This document shows positions 19,553 through 30,719 of a stretch of DNA of 64,000 nucleotides, piece by piece. Position 1 is the first letter of the stretch. Each line of letters starts with the position of its first letter. Where the stretch lies: the NCBI GenBank assembly GCA_038277395.1, contig CM076193.1, positions 173,702,711 to 173,766,710 on the forward strand. Reading direction: 5' to 3'. Under the pieces are notes generated by a model. It did not search any database. It saw only the letters and a program-made list of their open reading frames with translations, and was not told the origin of the DNA. The DNA is from Dryocosmus kuriphilus (lineage: Eukaryota; Arthropoda; Insecta; Hymenoptera; Cynipidae). The position numbers and the translations under genes were made by a program.

Positions 19553-20060
19553 CACAGCCCCACAAAAAAAAAAAAAAAAATTTTCTGTGCACGTGACCAG
19601 ACCACCATATCTGTACGTTTTTGGGGTCGCTGAGTCCGAATCCGGGGTCCTTTTTTCTCCATCTGGTCAGTGTCAAGGTCATTCCAAGGTTAAATCGAGG
19701 AAAAAACCTGTGAACAGACACAATTACTACATCTATACGTTTTTGGGGTCGCTGAGTCCGAATCCGAGGTCTGTTTTTCTCCACCAGGTCAGGGTCAAGG
19801 TCATTTCAAGGATAAATCGAAGAAAATACCTGTGAACAGACACAATTACTACAATACGTTTTTGGGGTCGCTGATTCAGAATCCGGGGTCCGTTTTTTTT
19901 CCATCAGCTCAAGGTCATTTCACGGTCAAATGACGATTATTTCACGAACGTGGGCAAAGATGCCGTTTTGTATGTGTTTGCTGTCCCTGGGTGCGAATCC
20001 GAAGTCTGTTGGTCTTCACCAGGTCTGGATCAAGGTTATTTCAAGGTCAAATCGAGGAAA
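19553..20060 (+). repeat. Left subterminal module array of copy A
   Basis: Four modules start near 19615, 19740, 19860 and 19978, each with a GGGTCGCTGAGTCCGAATCC-like box followed about 50 bases later by TCAAGGTCA. The array mirrors the shorter right end (about 22580-22789). Spacing is about 120 bp. Confidence 0.75.
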
Positions 20061-20344
20061 AAACTTGAAAGCCAATAACATTGAATACGTCGTATGATAC
20101 AGACGTAAAATAAAATTGGATATATTGGTTTTCTTTTCCATGCTTCAAGACTTCTGTTTTAACGTGATACGGAAGGCAGACGTTTAATTTATCCTCAGTT
20201 TTATAGAATATCATTTTTATATTCTGACTGACTGAATATCTCTGCGCTGAAAAATGTAATATAGCAACATTGGTGAGCCCAATTCCAGTTTCTAAACTAA
20301 CACTACATCTGCGTGGTGATACTTGAATTCATCAAATCCTGCTA

Positions 20345-20635
20345 CCGCGAGGGATACTGGGACGATGACAACTGCTTCGAAAGAAGATGTGTAAAATGAT
20401 TCGCTGTCCAGTTCCATGTGATATCGAAGCCAGCATGGCGCGCTGCCTTGCGGGGGGGGGGGGGGGGCGTTAGGGTGTGAGAATGAAGCCGTAGTGTGTC
20501 TGACGACGAATTTACATTGTCCTCTTCAAAGTCAGAAAGCTCTCATACTTATACCTGAGGAGGTATGAGAGTTATCACCCTCAGGACGGTGGACTCACCT
20601 GCGATCGGACCAGGAGCCCTAACGCGTGGGTACAT
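20345..20635 (+). promoter_or_regulatory. Leader module of copy A shared with RTE-like retrotransposons
   Basis: The segment just upstream of the ORF is homologous to 43325-43595 (copy B), 56535-56812 (copy C) and, inverted, to 28165-28450 and 61965-62230 in the two RTE-like elements. It contains a G-run at 20453-20467 and the block TCATACTTATACCTGAGGAG. It probably includes the transposase promoter or 5' UTR; this is inferred from position only. Confidence 0.6.
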
Positions 20636-20644
20636 AAATCTACT

Positions 20645-22524
20645 ATGGGACCTAAAAAAAACAAACATGACAAAACTTCAAATACTTCAAATAAACAGAC
20701 ATCAGTGTCTTCATTAAAAACAAATGTAGCAAGTTCTTCATCCGAACACTACTGTAACAAAAATGTTGATGCACTCTGTTACGTATGTACTATGTATCAC
20801 CTATCAGCTGACCGAAGACAAATATCCGATAAAATAAAAAATATTTACAAAAACTGTTTTGGATTGGATATTTATAACCAAGATAAAAAATGGATACCAC
20901 ACAAGATATGTAGTGCTTGTTACATGATGATGACCAGATATGGTTCCGAAAAAAAGCCTAACAAATTAATGTTTGTAAAACCTGCATATTGGGAAGAGCC
21001 ATCATGCGCAGCAAACTGTTATATATGTTTGACAAAAGTGAGAGGAATTAATCAATGAAATATTCAGAGTATCAAATATCCTGAAGTTTCAACGTTAGTA
21101 AGACCAGTAGAGGAAAATATTGATATTGACGATGAAAGCGACAGTTCAGTAGATTCGATGGAAAGTATGTTAACCAATTATGTATGCGACACTAGTGACG
21201 CTGAAGAAGATGAATATAAAGATGGAGATGAATATACTTCAGATGATGGAAATATGAGTACAGGTAGTGTAGTGGATACTATGCTACTAATGGTGGAGAC
21301 AAGACTCCAAAAATCATAGATCAAAGAGAATTGAATGATATTGTAAGAGACCTGGATTTATACCTAAAGATGAGGCGGAATATCTAACTTCATACATGAA
21401 AGGCAACAACTGGCTCTCAAAAGGCACAAGAATATCATATTACCGAAACCGGGAGGAAAACTTTAGAAAATATTTTACGATGATAGGGGAACCTTCATTA
21501 GTGTATTGCAATAATGTGGAAGGGTTAATGAATGAGTTCCAGATAGGAATCTATAAGGAAAATGAATGGATACTATTTATAGACTCCTCCACTACAAGTC
21601 TGAAGGAAGTATTACTTCATAACACTAATGTTTTTGCTTCAATTCCCATAGCTCATTCAACCGTACTAAAAGAAGAATATAGTACGATGAAATTCGTTTT
21701 AGAGACAGTAAAATATTCTGAACATAACTCGCTTATTTGCCGAGATGTTAAGATTTTAACTATACTGTTAGGACAACAATCTGGAAATACGAAATATCCT
21801 TGTTTTTTGTGTTTATGGGACAGCAGAGATCGCAAGAAGCACTATATAACGGACATATGGCGGAACAGAACCTCTTTCGAGGCTGGTTCTGCTAATATTG
21901 TACGCGAAACACTGGTTGATCGCAGTAAGGTATTGCTTCCACCCCTCCACATCAAACTCGGCTTGATGAAGCAATATGTAAAAGCCTTAAATAAAGAAGG
22001 AGGGTGCTTTAAATATTTGAAGAAAAAATTCCCTAAACTCAGTGATGCAAAAATTAATGAAGGTATCCTTGATGGACCACAAATACGTGAATTGTTAAAA
22101 GATAATGAGTTCGTTCTTGTAATGACTGACGAAGAAAGGGCAGCATAGGTCAGTTTTAAAGAAGTCGTACAAAATTTTCTTGGGAATAATAAAAGAGTAG
22201 AGTATAAGAAAATAGTGGTTTGAATACTGGAAAACTATAAGGAACTAGGATGTTCGATGAATTCAAAATTACATTATTTGCATTCACATATAGATTACTT
22301 TCCACAGAATCTAGGGGATTTCAGTGAGGAGCAGGGAGAGGGGTTCCACCAAAATTATCAAGAAAATGGAAAAAAGATATCAAGGACGGTGGGATGTGAA
22401 CATGATGGCTGATTACTGCTGGTCATTGAAGAGAGAAAGTAATAAAAGAGGAGTCAAGCGTAAAAGAGAGTCACTTGTACGATCATTTAAAAAGAAAAAA
22501 GTAAGATACCATACAAAACATTAG
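20645..22524 (+). pseudogene. Transposase-like protein of CAC transposon copy A, broken
   Basis: The start is ATG 20645. The first part (to a TGA at 21056-21058) has C-x2-C pairs CYVC, CSAC and CYIC. After a frameshift in the acidic linker the core is open at 21396-22148 (YYRNREENFRKYF; FIDSSTTSLKEVLL; the Asp of ICRDVKILTILLGQQ; PCFLCLWDSR; LLPPLHIKLGLMKQ). A further stop and shifts precede the last block (22324-22524, MADYCWSLKRES). At least two stops and two frameshifts make the copy non-functional in cis. Confidence 0.8.
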
Positions 22525-22792
22525 ATAAATGAAGGTTCTCGATATTTTCTAAATCGATGATACATATAGTTATAATGTCTGTCTCTGTTTACTCAGCGAC
22601 CCTAAAAACGAACACATGTGGTAGTTGTGTCTGTTCACAGGGGTTTTCTTTGATTTATCCTTGAAATGACCTTGACCCTGACCTGATGGAGAAAAACGGA
22701 CCCTGGATTCGGACTCAGCGACCCCAAAAACATATAGATGTGGTGGTCTGGTCACGTGCACAGAAAATTTTTTTTTTTGTGGGGCTGTGTAA

Positions 22793-24070
22793 TTATAATG
22801 TATGATAGTGCGTTTAATCTGTGGTGAAAAGAGCAATTCTCCACAAGCATGAATTCATCTTTTTTTTAATTTTACAACTAAATAATAATTACATTACTGA
22901 TTCAATGTATTATAATCATCAATAATTCAAACTTCCGGGAATGCCCAAACAAGCTTATGTTTTTTCGGAAACAGGCAAAAAGATTTGTTTTCTATTTCCT
23001 TACAAGCAGAAGACCTCAACTGGACACACGGATTTTCCTGAGACAGAAGAAACGTATAGAATTAGTAAATTCATACAGAAAGAATGCAAATTTTTATTAT
23101 CTATAAAGTTGCTTCACTTAATTGATAATTATAAAAAATTAGTATAGTGATGAATCGATGTTTAAATTTTCAGAGGTTTCTTATAATTTTGTAGAAAAGG
23201 TTCGTGTAAATAATGACATACTTCGGACAAAGAAATTTATTAAAGCAATATGGCAACATTTAGAGGTTTAAATCATCTCCTTATCAGGCCAAACAAATTT
23301 CATCAAGGTTAGGCAAGAGCGAAAACATCATCAGTCGTCGTGTACATCAGCTAAAAATCTTAGAATATGCTCTCTGTTCTTCATTTTTAATATAGTGAAG
23401 AAATTTGTAGGAAAGGAGATAACTTTTCGTAATTTTGAATTCTGAGGTTAAGAGGTTTAGGTTATGCTTTGATTAAAGTTTCAGAGAAAGGATTTTTTGT
23501 TACCTTGCGAGAGAACATCATTATTAAATGAAGAACAGAGTGCATTGTCTAAGATTTTTAACTGATCAATACAACTATTGATGATGTTTTCTCTCTTACA
23601 TAACCTTGAGGAAATTTGTTTAGCCTGATGAGGAGATGATTTACATCTAGAAACGCTGCCACTTCATTTTAATATATTTCTTTGTCCGAATTATTTGATT
23701 GTTTACATCAACCTTTTTTGCAAAGTTATAAAAAAATTATCCGAGAAAACTTCCATATACTATATGTTTGATACTTAAATGCACTGTTTTTAGTGAAATA
23801 TTTAAACCTTCATATCTCAGAAACTAAAGGCCATCATAGGGAATGGAAGAATATGTGTCTAATAGGTTTCGATATATTTCCACTGTTTGAAGACCCAGAA
23901 AATTCTGGGTGACCAGCTGGAGTCCTCTTCTTGTTAGTCAAATATCTTAGGTGAAGAATTGTTACGTATAGGCTTAGAATGATTTACCTATAATATTTTC
24001 CATATAGAGGACACACCCTACAGAAGATAGGATAAAATTTACTAATGCACTTAACTACACCATATTGCTC
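22793..24070. other. AT-rich flank of unit 1 with no gene
   Basis: No convincing ORF. It holds the last bases of the interrupted ORF (to 22805), a foldback element at 23222-23690, and from about 24036 a stretch homologous to 42152-42205, i.e. upstream flank of the duplicated peptide gene. Confidence 0.5.
23222..23690. mobile_element. Foldback (MITE-like) element
   Basis: Imperfect inverted arms of about 170 bp (23222-23392 and 23525-23690) start TTCGGACAAAGAAAT and flank a spacer of about 130 bp. There is no coding capacity. No clear target duplication was seen, so the superfamily is unknown. Confidence 0.65.
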
Positions 24071-24084
24071 CAATATTCTTATTA

Positions 24085-24362
24085 TTATAGTATAGCTTTG
24101 CGAACTCGGAAGTTTACTGCCTCAGCTAGCCAGAACCGCCACTCATCCCTATCCTGTGCATTATCCATCCAGTTTAAATAATCATGTCCTCGTAAAACAT
24201 GCGTCACTGTTCTTTCGTTGTCCATCTCGCTACTCGTCCCGCCCAGGTTAATTTGCTTGCGCTCATTACTCTGTTTATATTTACTGGCAGTAGAGTGCAT
24301 GTAGCTCATCATTATGCAATTTTCTCCATTCAACAGTCTCTTCGTCCCTTTTTGGCCCCCCC
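24085..24362 (-). pseudogene. ORF2 C-terminal tail of RTE-like copy 1
   Basis: The minus-strand frame ends with the conserved tail motif NWMDNAQDRDEWRFWLAEAV, close to the (TAA)n tail. Similar tails occur at 37615-37745 and 55345-55439. It is cut by the Tc1 element at 24365. Confidence 0.6.
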
Positions 24363-24364
24363 TC

Positions 24365-25623
24365 TCCACAAGAAAGAATACGCGTTTTCTCGAAAAGTTT
24401 TAAAGAAAACTTTATTTTTCTTTTTCGGTATGAAAAAACGCTTTAAAAAGTGGGGAGTACTTACCTTAATAAATGGTCCAGTCGCCGTTATTCTCGATAA
24501 TGGCCTGGCATCTTCTGGGCATGCTCTCGACTAATTTTTCAGCATATTCTAAAGATAGAGCGCGCCAAACCTCTCGAATTCGTCGAGAGAGCTGCTTGCG
24601 GGTGAATACACGCCTTCCTGCAAGTTTTCTCTTAACGACACTCCACAAATTTTCAATCGGATTGGCATCAGGAGATTGTGAAGGCCAGACCAAGGTGACG
24701 ACGCCATTTATAACTATCCAGTTCTTGCAGAGGCGACTGCAATTTTGGGGGTCGTTGTCCTCTTGAAGAATCCAAACCTCGTTATTGGCTCCAAACATCT
24801 TTTCTGCAGACCTCAGAAGACCATGCTTGTAGATTTTGACCATCTTTTCCGCGTTCAGGTTCTCAGTGAACAGCTCTGAACAGCCAAAACCGCGCTGTGA
24901 GAAGCATCCCCAAACATGGATCTTTACTGGGTGTTTAACAGTTCGCTGGAGGAACTGCTCACCTTTGCCTGACCAGGCACGTTTTATTGGAACCCATGCT
25001 CAAAAGGATGCTTCTTCGGAAAAAATCACATTTGACCAATCGCGATCATTATTTTCCATAGCCCATGACAGCCGTTTTTGCATGTGCACTTCTGAGAGCA
25101 GGGGTTTCTGCCTCGTGCTATGATATTGCATGTTTGCCTCAGCTAATCTGCATCTTATGGTGTTTATACTAACGTTTAATCCCTTCTCCGCTAGCTTAGC
25201 CTTGGCTTCGCGCAGCCGTAGAGTGGGGTTGCGCTTGAATAGTGCGATGATCCCCTTATCCTCGTTGCTGGACGTTGCTCGCGTTTCTCCTTTTCCTGGA
25301 AGATCGTAAACAGCTTTTGTGTCCCTATACCGCTCCACACACTTTTGCACGAAGTACTTAGACTTTTTAAGCACTTTAGCAGCAGCTGAGTATGAAGGTT
25401 TTGGTCCGTGTGCATTGCTGCACAAAAACACAGCTTCGAACCGTTCAGCGTATACTGCACTCATTGCGCAAACTTGTTCACTATCCGACACTTCGAACGA
25501 GACTGAACGAGGTCGGCAGTTCCGCTCTTGCCCTTGAAACCTACAGTCAGGTCAAAAAAGAAACGAACAAAAATCTTTAAAACTTTTCGAGAAAAAGCGT
25601 ATTCTTTCTTGTGGAGCAGACTG
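24365..25623 (-). mobile_element. Tc1-like transposon, copy 2
   Basis: This copy matches copy 1 (13198-14462) throughout. Its right end has the full CAGACTG terminus followed by TA (25624-25625), but its left end lacks the outer 8-9 bases (it starts at TCCACAAG next to a C-run). It therefore cannot be a complete substrate. It interrupts the RTE-like copy 1. Confidence 0.88.
24469..25491 (-). pseudogene. Tc1 (DD34E) transposase, copy 2, one nonsense codon
   Basis: Both open parts (25000-25491 and 24466-24843) are in one frame. The only stop between them is a TGA near 25000 where copy 1 has TGG (the motif F-W-A-W). The N-terminal part has the HTH and GKGETRAT linker. The first catalytic Asp is changed to Glu (SEEASF, versus SDESSF in copy 1), so the enzyme would be dead even without the stop. 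The distal blocks ILQEDNDPQN and SPDANPIENLW give 34 residues between Asp and Glu. Confidence 0.85.
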
Positions 25624-25625
25624 TA

Positions 25626-27000
25626 CATTATCTTCGAATACTCTAAACCGTCTTTCCTTTCCTTTCATCAGCGCCCATGTTTCGCACCCGTACGTGGGGA
25701 CCGGCATTATTATCGTTTTGAAAATACTTACTTTGATATTTCTAGATAAAGATCGCGATTTTAGTAATGTATTTGTTGCATAGTAGCACCCATTTCTAGC
25801 ATTCACCCGGCCATTGATTTCAGTTTTAAAATTATTTTTGCTACTTATAATAGTTCCGATGCATTTAATATCATTAACTCTTTCAGATTCCATATTTCGG
25901 GCCATTAGATCCCCCTCTTAATTTCCTTGTTCTGATATGTCGACGGTCAAACACCTTGTCTTCGATTCGCTAGCTTCTAAACCTGTTTCCTTGGCTTTTG
26001 TAATCCGGAATTCCGCATTTTTAGCTACCGTTTCTTTATCATCCTTGAGTAAGTCGAGATCATCCGCATATCCCAGAATTTGTATTATCCCATTGAAGGT
26101 AGGACCGGACGGATTCGTTTGTACTTTTCTGACCAAGTATTCTAAAACTAAGTTGAAAAGGATGCGCGGACGCGTATCGACCTGTCTCAGGCCATCCCGG
26201 ATCAAAAACTCTTCTTACAAGCTTCCGTTTACGCGCTTTCCTACCCCTACTGCCGCTTAAGCAAACTTCAATAAGTGTAACTAATTTCCTCGGTACCCCC
26301 AAGAGACAGCTGATGCATTGCTTCACTAATTCCAATTTCTTTTCTAACAGTTGTCCAACTGTAAACACTTGATGGCTTGTCGACCGGATTCGGCCGACTC
26401 CAGGCTGGTCATCCCCAATGATTTCCTCAGCAAAAGAGGTTAGTCTACTTAGAATTACATTGGACAGGATCTTAAAGCACGAAGGGACAAGTGAAATTCC
26501 CCGATAGTTATAAGAGTTCGTTTTATCGCTTTTTTAAAAAATGGCTATAATAATAGAGGTATTCCATTTCTCCGGTATGCTTTCTGTTTCCCAGATTGCG
26601 CGTGTCAATTCACAAATTTGCCTTGTGAGTCAAGGCCCTCCGTTTTTTATCAGCTCTGATAATATGTAGTCAGTGCCCGCGACTTTTTTATTTTAAAACT
26701 TCCTAATGGCCATTTCTATTTCTTTATGAGTGGGCTATTCAATTAGTAGATCAACAGTGCGAATTTCACCGAGATTAACTTCAAAGGGGGATTCGCGTAC
26801 GTTCAATAGCTTATCGAAATAGTTTTCCCATAAATTTAGTCTCTCTGTCGCATCAGCTAATAGACTGCCATTTTCGTCCCTCATCACTTCTGTTCTACTT
26901 TGAAAGCCTTTCCTTATAAAATTGGTTCTCCTGTACATTTCACGCGTGTTGCTTTATTGTTTATGCTTTCCTATTGCTAGTATTTTATTCTTTTCCCAGT
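25626..27000 (-). pseudogene. Reverse transcriptase region of RTE-like copy 1
   Basis: Minus-strand blocks include ILGYADDLDLLKDDKETV with the catalytic YADD at 26059-26070. Downstream is the segment MPVPTYGCETWALMKGKERR (about 25640-25740) and upstream is a fingers region (about 26400-26700: NYRGISLVPSCFKILS). Stops and shifts are frequent. Family assignment to RTE-like rests on element length, a tail of TAA repeats and these motifs; a related clade is possible. Confidence 0.7.
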
Positions 27001-27331
27001 ATCTTTTCTTGGACCTGTAAAACCTATTCGTAGTTTCACTAATGTCGTGATAATTCTTATGTGTCTGATCGCACTTATTTTCTAAACTAATTAGTTTGAC
27101 TCTGCTCCCTTTTCAAACCATAGTTTGGAATCTTCATCGAACCACGGTTTGCTTCTGGTTACCTTCTTTAAACCTATAGTACTTTTCGCGTCTGTCTTCA
27201 TCGCCTATTTCATATTGCCCCACAGAGTTTCCGGGTCCTACTCACAATTATTGCTACCGTCTTTCTGTTCTTCAAGAGCATCCAAACTGTTAGAAAACTT
27301 TACCTGATAATTCTATGTTTCTGTTATTATT

Positions 27332-28120
27332 TTAAACTTTTCTATTTTTGAAACGGACTGTCGGCTCTGGGGGGCTAGTTTTCTTACTCAACGCTAGTCT
27401 AGATACTTGTTTCCCTATCACGAGAAGGTGGTCTAAATTTAAATCCGCTTTCCTGCACGATCTTACAGCGATAATGCTTGCCTGACGTCTTCCGTCAATT
27501 AGAACGTGATCAATCTCATTGTGAGTGATACCATCTGGTGATGCCCAGGTTGCCTTATGCACATTTTCATACTTTAAATAAGTGCTTCTGACAACGAGGC
27601 TCCCATTATCATTACTGACGTCATGCAAGCTTTCGCACCCTATTGTAGGCCTATACATCGGTTATTTTCAAATTTTCGCTTTGTAATCTCCCAATATTAT
27701 TTTTGCGTCAAAATTCCAGAACTTTTCAAGAACTTGTTTGAATGTTTCGTAAAAGCGATCTTTAGTCTCTTCATCTTTGTCCTCGCTGGGACGGTATACG
27801 TTGATAAGCACCTGTTTGCGGAAATTACCCTCTAATACAACATATGATGACCGTTCGTCAATGAATTGCGTATTGATAACCGCTTGCGATATCCATTTAT
27901 TAGTAAGAAAAACGATCTCCAGAGTGCGCCTTTTAGCTCCCCCATAGGTAAAAGTATAGTTATATTTAGAAATTGATGAGTGCTCGCCCGACCAGCAGGC
28001 TTCTTGAAGTACTATTATATCAATATCGTATCTCTTTGCTGTCTCAATAGGTTCGCTAAATCCGCCAGTATTTAGACTATGCCCCTTCAGGGTTCCCGCC
28101 TTAAGATATCTAATTTTAAA
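27332..28120 (-). pseudogene. Endonuclease region of RTE-like copy 1
   Basis: Minus-strand EEP-type motifs in order: YDIDIIVLQEAC (catalytic Glu, about 28000), VLINVYRPSEDKDEE (about 27790), AKIILGDYKAKI (about 27690) and SPDGITHNEIDHVLIDGRR followed by the DHLLV block (27332-27658). Several stops. Aligns with 61125-61972. Confidence 0.7.
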
Positions 28121-28139
28121 TGTTGTTCTTGGAAGTTAG

Positions 28140-28910
28140 TCAAGATAGTTTTAAGAAAATCCTCCCGCTAGAGATCCTGCTCCGATCACAGGTGAGTCCA
28201 CCTTCCCAGGAGTGATAAACCCCATAACTTACTAGGTCTAAGTATGGGAGCTTTCCGACTTTGACATGGACCACGTCAACTTTTCGTCAGACACATTATT
28301 GTTCCTGCCTCGGAACCTAGCATCCCCCTGCAAGGCAGTACGCCACATTGGCGTCAGTTCCACGTTGACTCTACAAGCGATTCATCCCACACATCCCTTG
28401 CGTCCAGTAACATCGCTGTGCTGTCCAATGGGGCAGCAAGATTTTACCCTTACAAGATTTTCATTTTTGGTTCGGGTATGTTTCTAGGTGGATACACGCA
28501 GCACCTCGGCTTGATAGAACCCACCTATTGCGTATGGACGCGAAAGGCTGATTCCCCCCACACCATGGAAGTCGTGCACCTTCTTTTTACCAATGTGGGC
28601 TCACCACACCCACGACTGGTTCCTATCGGCTGTCCGCGACTGCTTATTCTTGTATTCGCAGTTAACCTAAAAAGCTGTTCAACCTCAGGGGCCTTTCTGC
28701 TATCCGCAACCTGAGGACGGGCTGCGTAGTGGTGACAGGAACCCACCGAGCCTGAACTCATTCAGTTGTTATAGCAAATTCAACAAAAATATACAATAAA
28801 TAGTGACAAATGGTTAAAATAAAGAATAGCATTGCACACAAAAAGAATCACATCACACTTCTCAACTACTCGATCAAATTTATGGAACAAAAGGGTAATT
28901 TCTTTGTTGA
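28140..28910 (-). promoter_or_regulatory. 5' leader of RTE-like copy 1, containing the shared module
   Basis: The segment aligns with 61950-62705 in copy 2. Its ORF-proximal part (28165-28450) is the module also present in the CAC transposons A, B and C. No ORF is convincing. It probably contains the internal promoter usual in non-LTR 5' UTRs. Confidence 0.55.
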
Positions 28911-29147
28911 TATTAATCAAAATAGCAAAATTCCGTTTGGAGATGTCATGTACAAATGAGCCTTCATATTAAAAATTGTATAAATTTTCAATTTAAACAT
29001 TCGATTCCTCTAAGCGGTAAATGAATATTTAAATTGTGACAAGGTGATATCAGTTTAAGCAAACTGTGGAATTAATTCTTTCTCCTTGAATCTAACACAT
29101 GAATCGTGTAAAGGTCAGAACCATTATTGACGAGATAACGACTGCAG

Positions 29148-29156
29148 TATATATAA
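29148..29156 (+). promoter_or_regulatory. TATA-like sequence upstream of peptide gene copy 1
   Basis: TATATATAA lies about 60 bases upstream of the ATG at 29216. In copy 2 the matching region (about 46038-46055) is altered to TATGTATATTG. AT-richness makes chance occurrence likely. Confidence 0.25.
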
Positions 29157-29270
29157 TATATGTACGTGGATTACTTCATAAATTCATTAGTCAGTGTCTC
29201 CTGTAATTGCTACAAATGAGAGATTTTCATGCTGTGGTCTTATCTGTGGCGTTTGCCTTTAATACTATAG

Positions 29271-30187
29271 GTAAATAGGATCATGTAATATATTTATATA
29301 TTTTAAGTTCACTGTTAAGCTCTCCACAAAGCACTATTTGTCTTGTTTAATCTGAATTCTATTCCAAATGATTTAGTTCTCAAATTTATAAGAATTAATT
29401 GTCCGAAATGAGTGCGAACGTAATCAGAATTTAATCTGGTGGAATCCGGAATGCGCGCGTTGCAAAAAGCGGAATCTAAAAGGTACTACTATCTAAAAGT
29501 AAAAGCATTGTCTACATTTGGTACATATATACAGTATATTCTAGGGATGCCTGCGAACTAATGAGAAAGTTGAAAATTATATATTTTTAAGTAACATTTA
29601 AATGACAATCAAGACCGGTCTGTAACCATGTTTCTCTAGATTCGTCAGCACAAAAAATCGACGAAACTTCAGGCTTGAAGAAAGTTCAACTCTGAAGGTC
29701 ACTTGATACTCCTTGTCGGCGAAACTAGAAAAACTTGGTAACCAGCCGGTCTTGATTTGCAATTGAATACCATTTTTAAAAAAGGTCATTTCCTAATTTT
29801 TCATTATTTTCTAGGTATTCCTCGTGTATGCTATGTGTACCAAGATTTAAACAGTTTGAATAATATTTGGCCATTTTTCATTGATTATATTCAATGCAAA
29901 AAGTGCATATAGAGGAAGGTTTATTTTGTTATTTTCTACTAATTTTATACTATAAAAAGATTAACTTTTCTAGTTCAAAAATTTTAATGTACTAAGATGT
30001 TTGGACAATCATTCTACGCGTTTATTAGTGCCGGGTGAGTTGCTAAATTCGAGAGCACAATTTTATTGTAGTCTTGGCAGAGATAATTTTGGAACAGTAA
30101 ATATTTAATTTGCTTGAATTTTAGTTCAAACTGTGATGATAAGTTAGGATATTTTATTGTGACATATTTCTTCAACAACATGTATGC
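29271..30187. other. Intron 1 start of peptide gene copy 1, no other feature
   Basis: AT-rich sequence; the first about 330 bases align with 46179-46505 of the second unit. No ORF with recognisable content. Confidence 0.4.
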
Positions 30188-30716
30188 TGTGACAGAGAAT
30201 AGATAATATCTTCGTTCGTTGTCCTTGCCATCTCCCGGGTCTCTCTTACTCTCGCCACTAGCAACCCCGACACCGAACGTCTCCCCATTTCCGTATTTTC
30301 TACACCCTCCGTAAGGATGCCGCCAGTATCTCCCGGGCCCAAAGGTTCGATGGAGAGGAAGACGAGGAAAACGAAGAAAACTGAAACTCGATACTCCCAC
30401 GCGCCTGCCCCCTCCGTTGGTTCCTGTGTACAAGGGAGACAAGGAGAGGGTGAGACACGGGTTGGAGTAACGGACATGACACGATGTCCATCCCTCCGGC
30501 CGCAGTGAGTGGTAAGAGAGGTCATTACGGAAGACACTTGATAAAAAAAACAGGACCAGTTCTCCTTCAAGGTTGCTTCCGCCTATAAATAGGGGCCTAC
30601 AATAGCCAGTAAGGCATTCTTGTCTTCCAAACTTTCCAGTCTTGCACCAAAAGGAAAAATAAAGTGTTTGTTTCCATTCTACTCGCGTCGAGTTCCTGAG
30701 GACGATCCTCGCTACA
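30188..30716 (+). mobile_element. Possible solo LTR
   Basis: The segment begins TGTGACAG and ends CTACA. It contains a TATA box (TATAAATA at 30584-30591) and AATAAA at 30658-30663 followed by a GT/T-rich stretch, the usual U3-R-U5 order. GC content is higher than in the flanks. No matching second LTR or clear target duplication was found, and the satellite starts directly after it. The long minus-strand frame over it (30014-30814) is probably chance. Confidence 0.4.
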
Positions 30717-30719
30717 TTA

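Larger units (their letters stand above)
19553..22789 (+). mobile_element. CAC-ended DNA transposon, copy A
   Basis: The 3,237-bp copy starts CACAGCCCCAC plus an A-run and ends with the inverted counterpart GTGGGGCTGTG. The right flank is TAA (22790-22792) and the left flank AAA (19550-19552), a target duplication with one mismatch. Long imperfect terminal inverted repeats (about 19553-20060 and 22580-22789) hold tandem modules of about 120 bp. It encodes a decayed family protein (20645-22524). Confidence 0.88.
24075..28910 (-). mobile_element. RTE-like non-LTR retrotransposon, copy 1, with nested Tc1
   Basis: The minus-strand element has a (TAA)n-type 3' end near 24078, a C-terminal tail (24085-24362), RT (25626-27000), endonuclease (27332-28120) and a long 5' leader (28140-28910). 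It is about 3.6 kb without the Tc1 at 24365-25623. It aligns along its whole length with copy 2 (55328-62705). The corresponding place in the second gene unit (about 42205) lacks it, which gives its insertion point upstream of the peptide gene. Confidence 0.75.
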
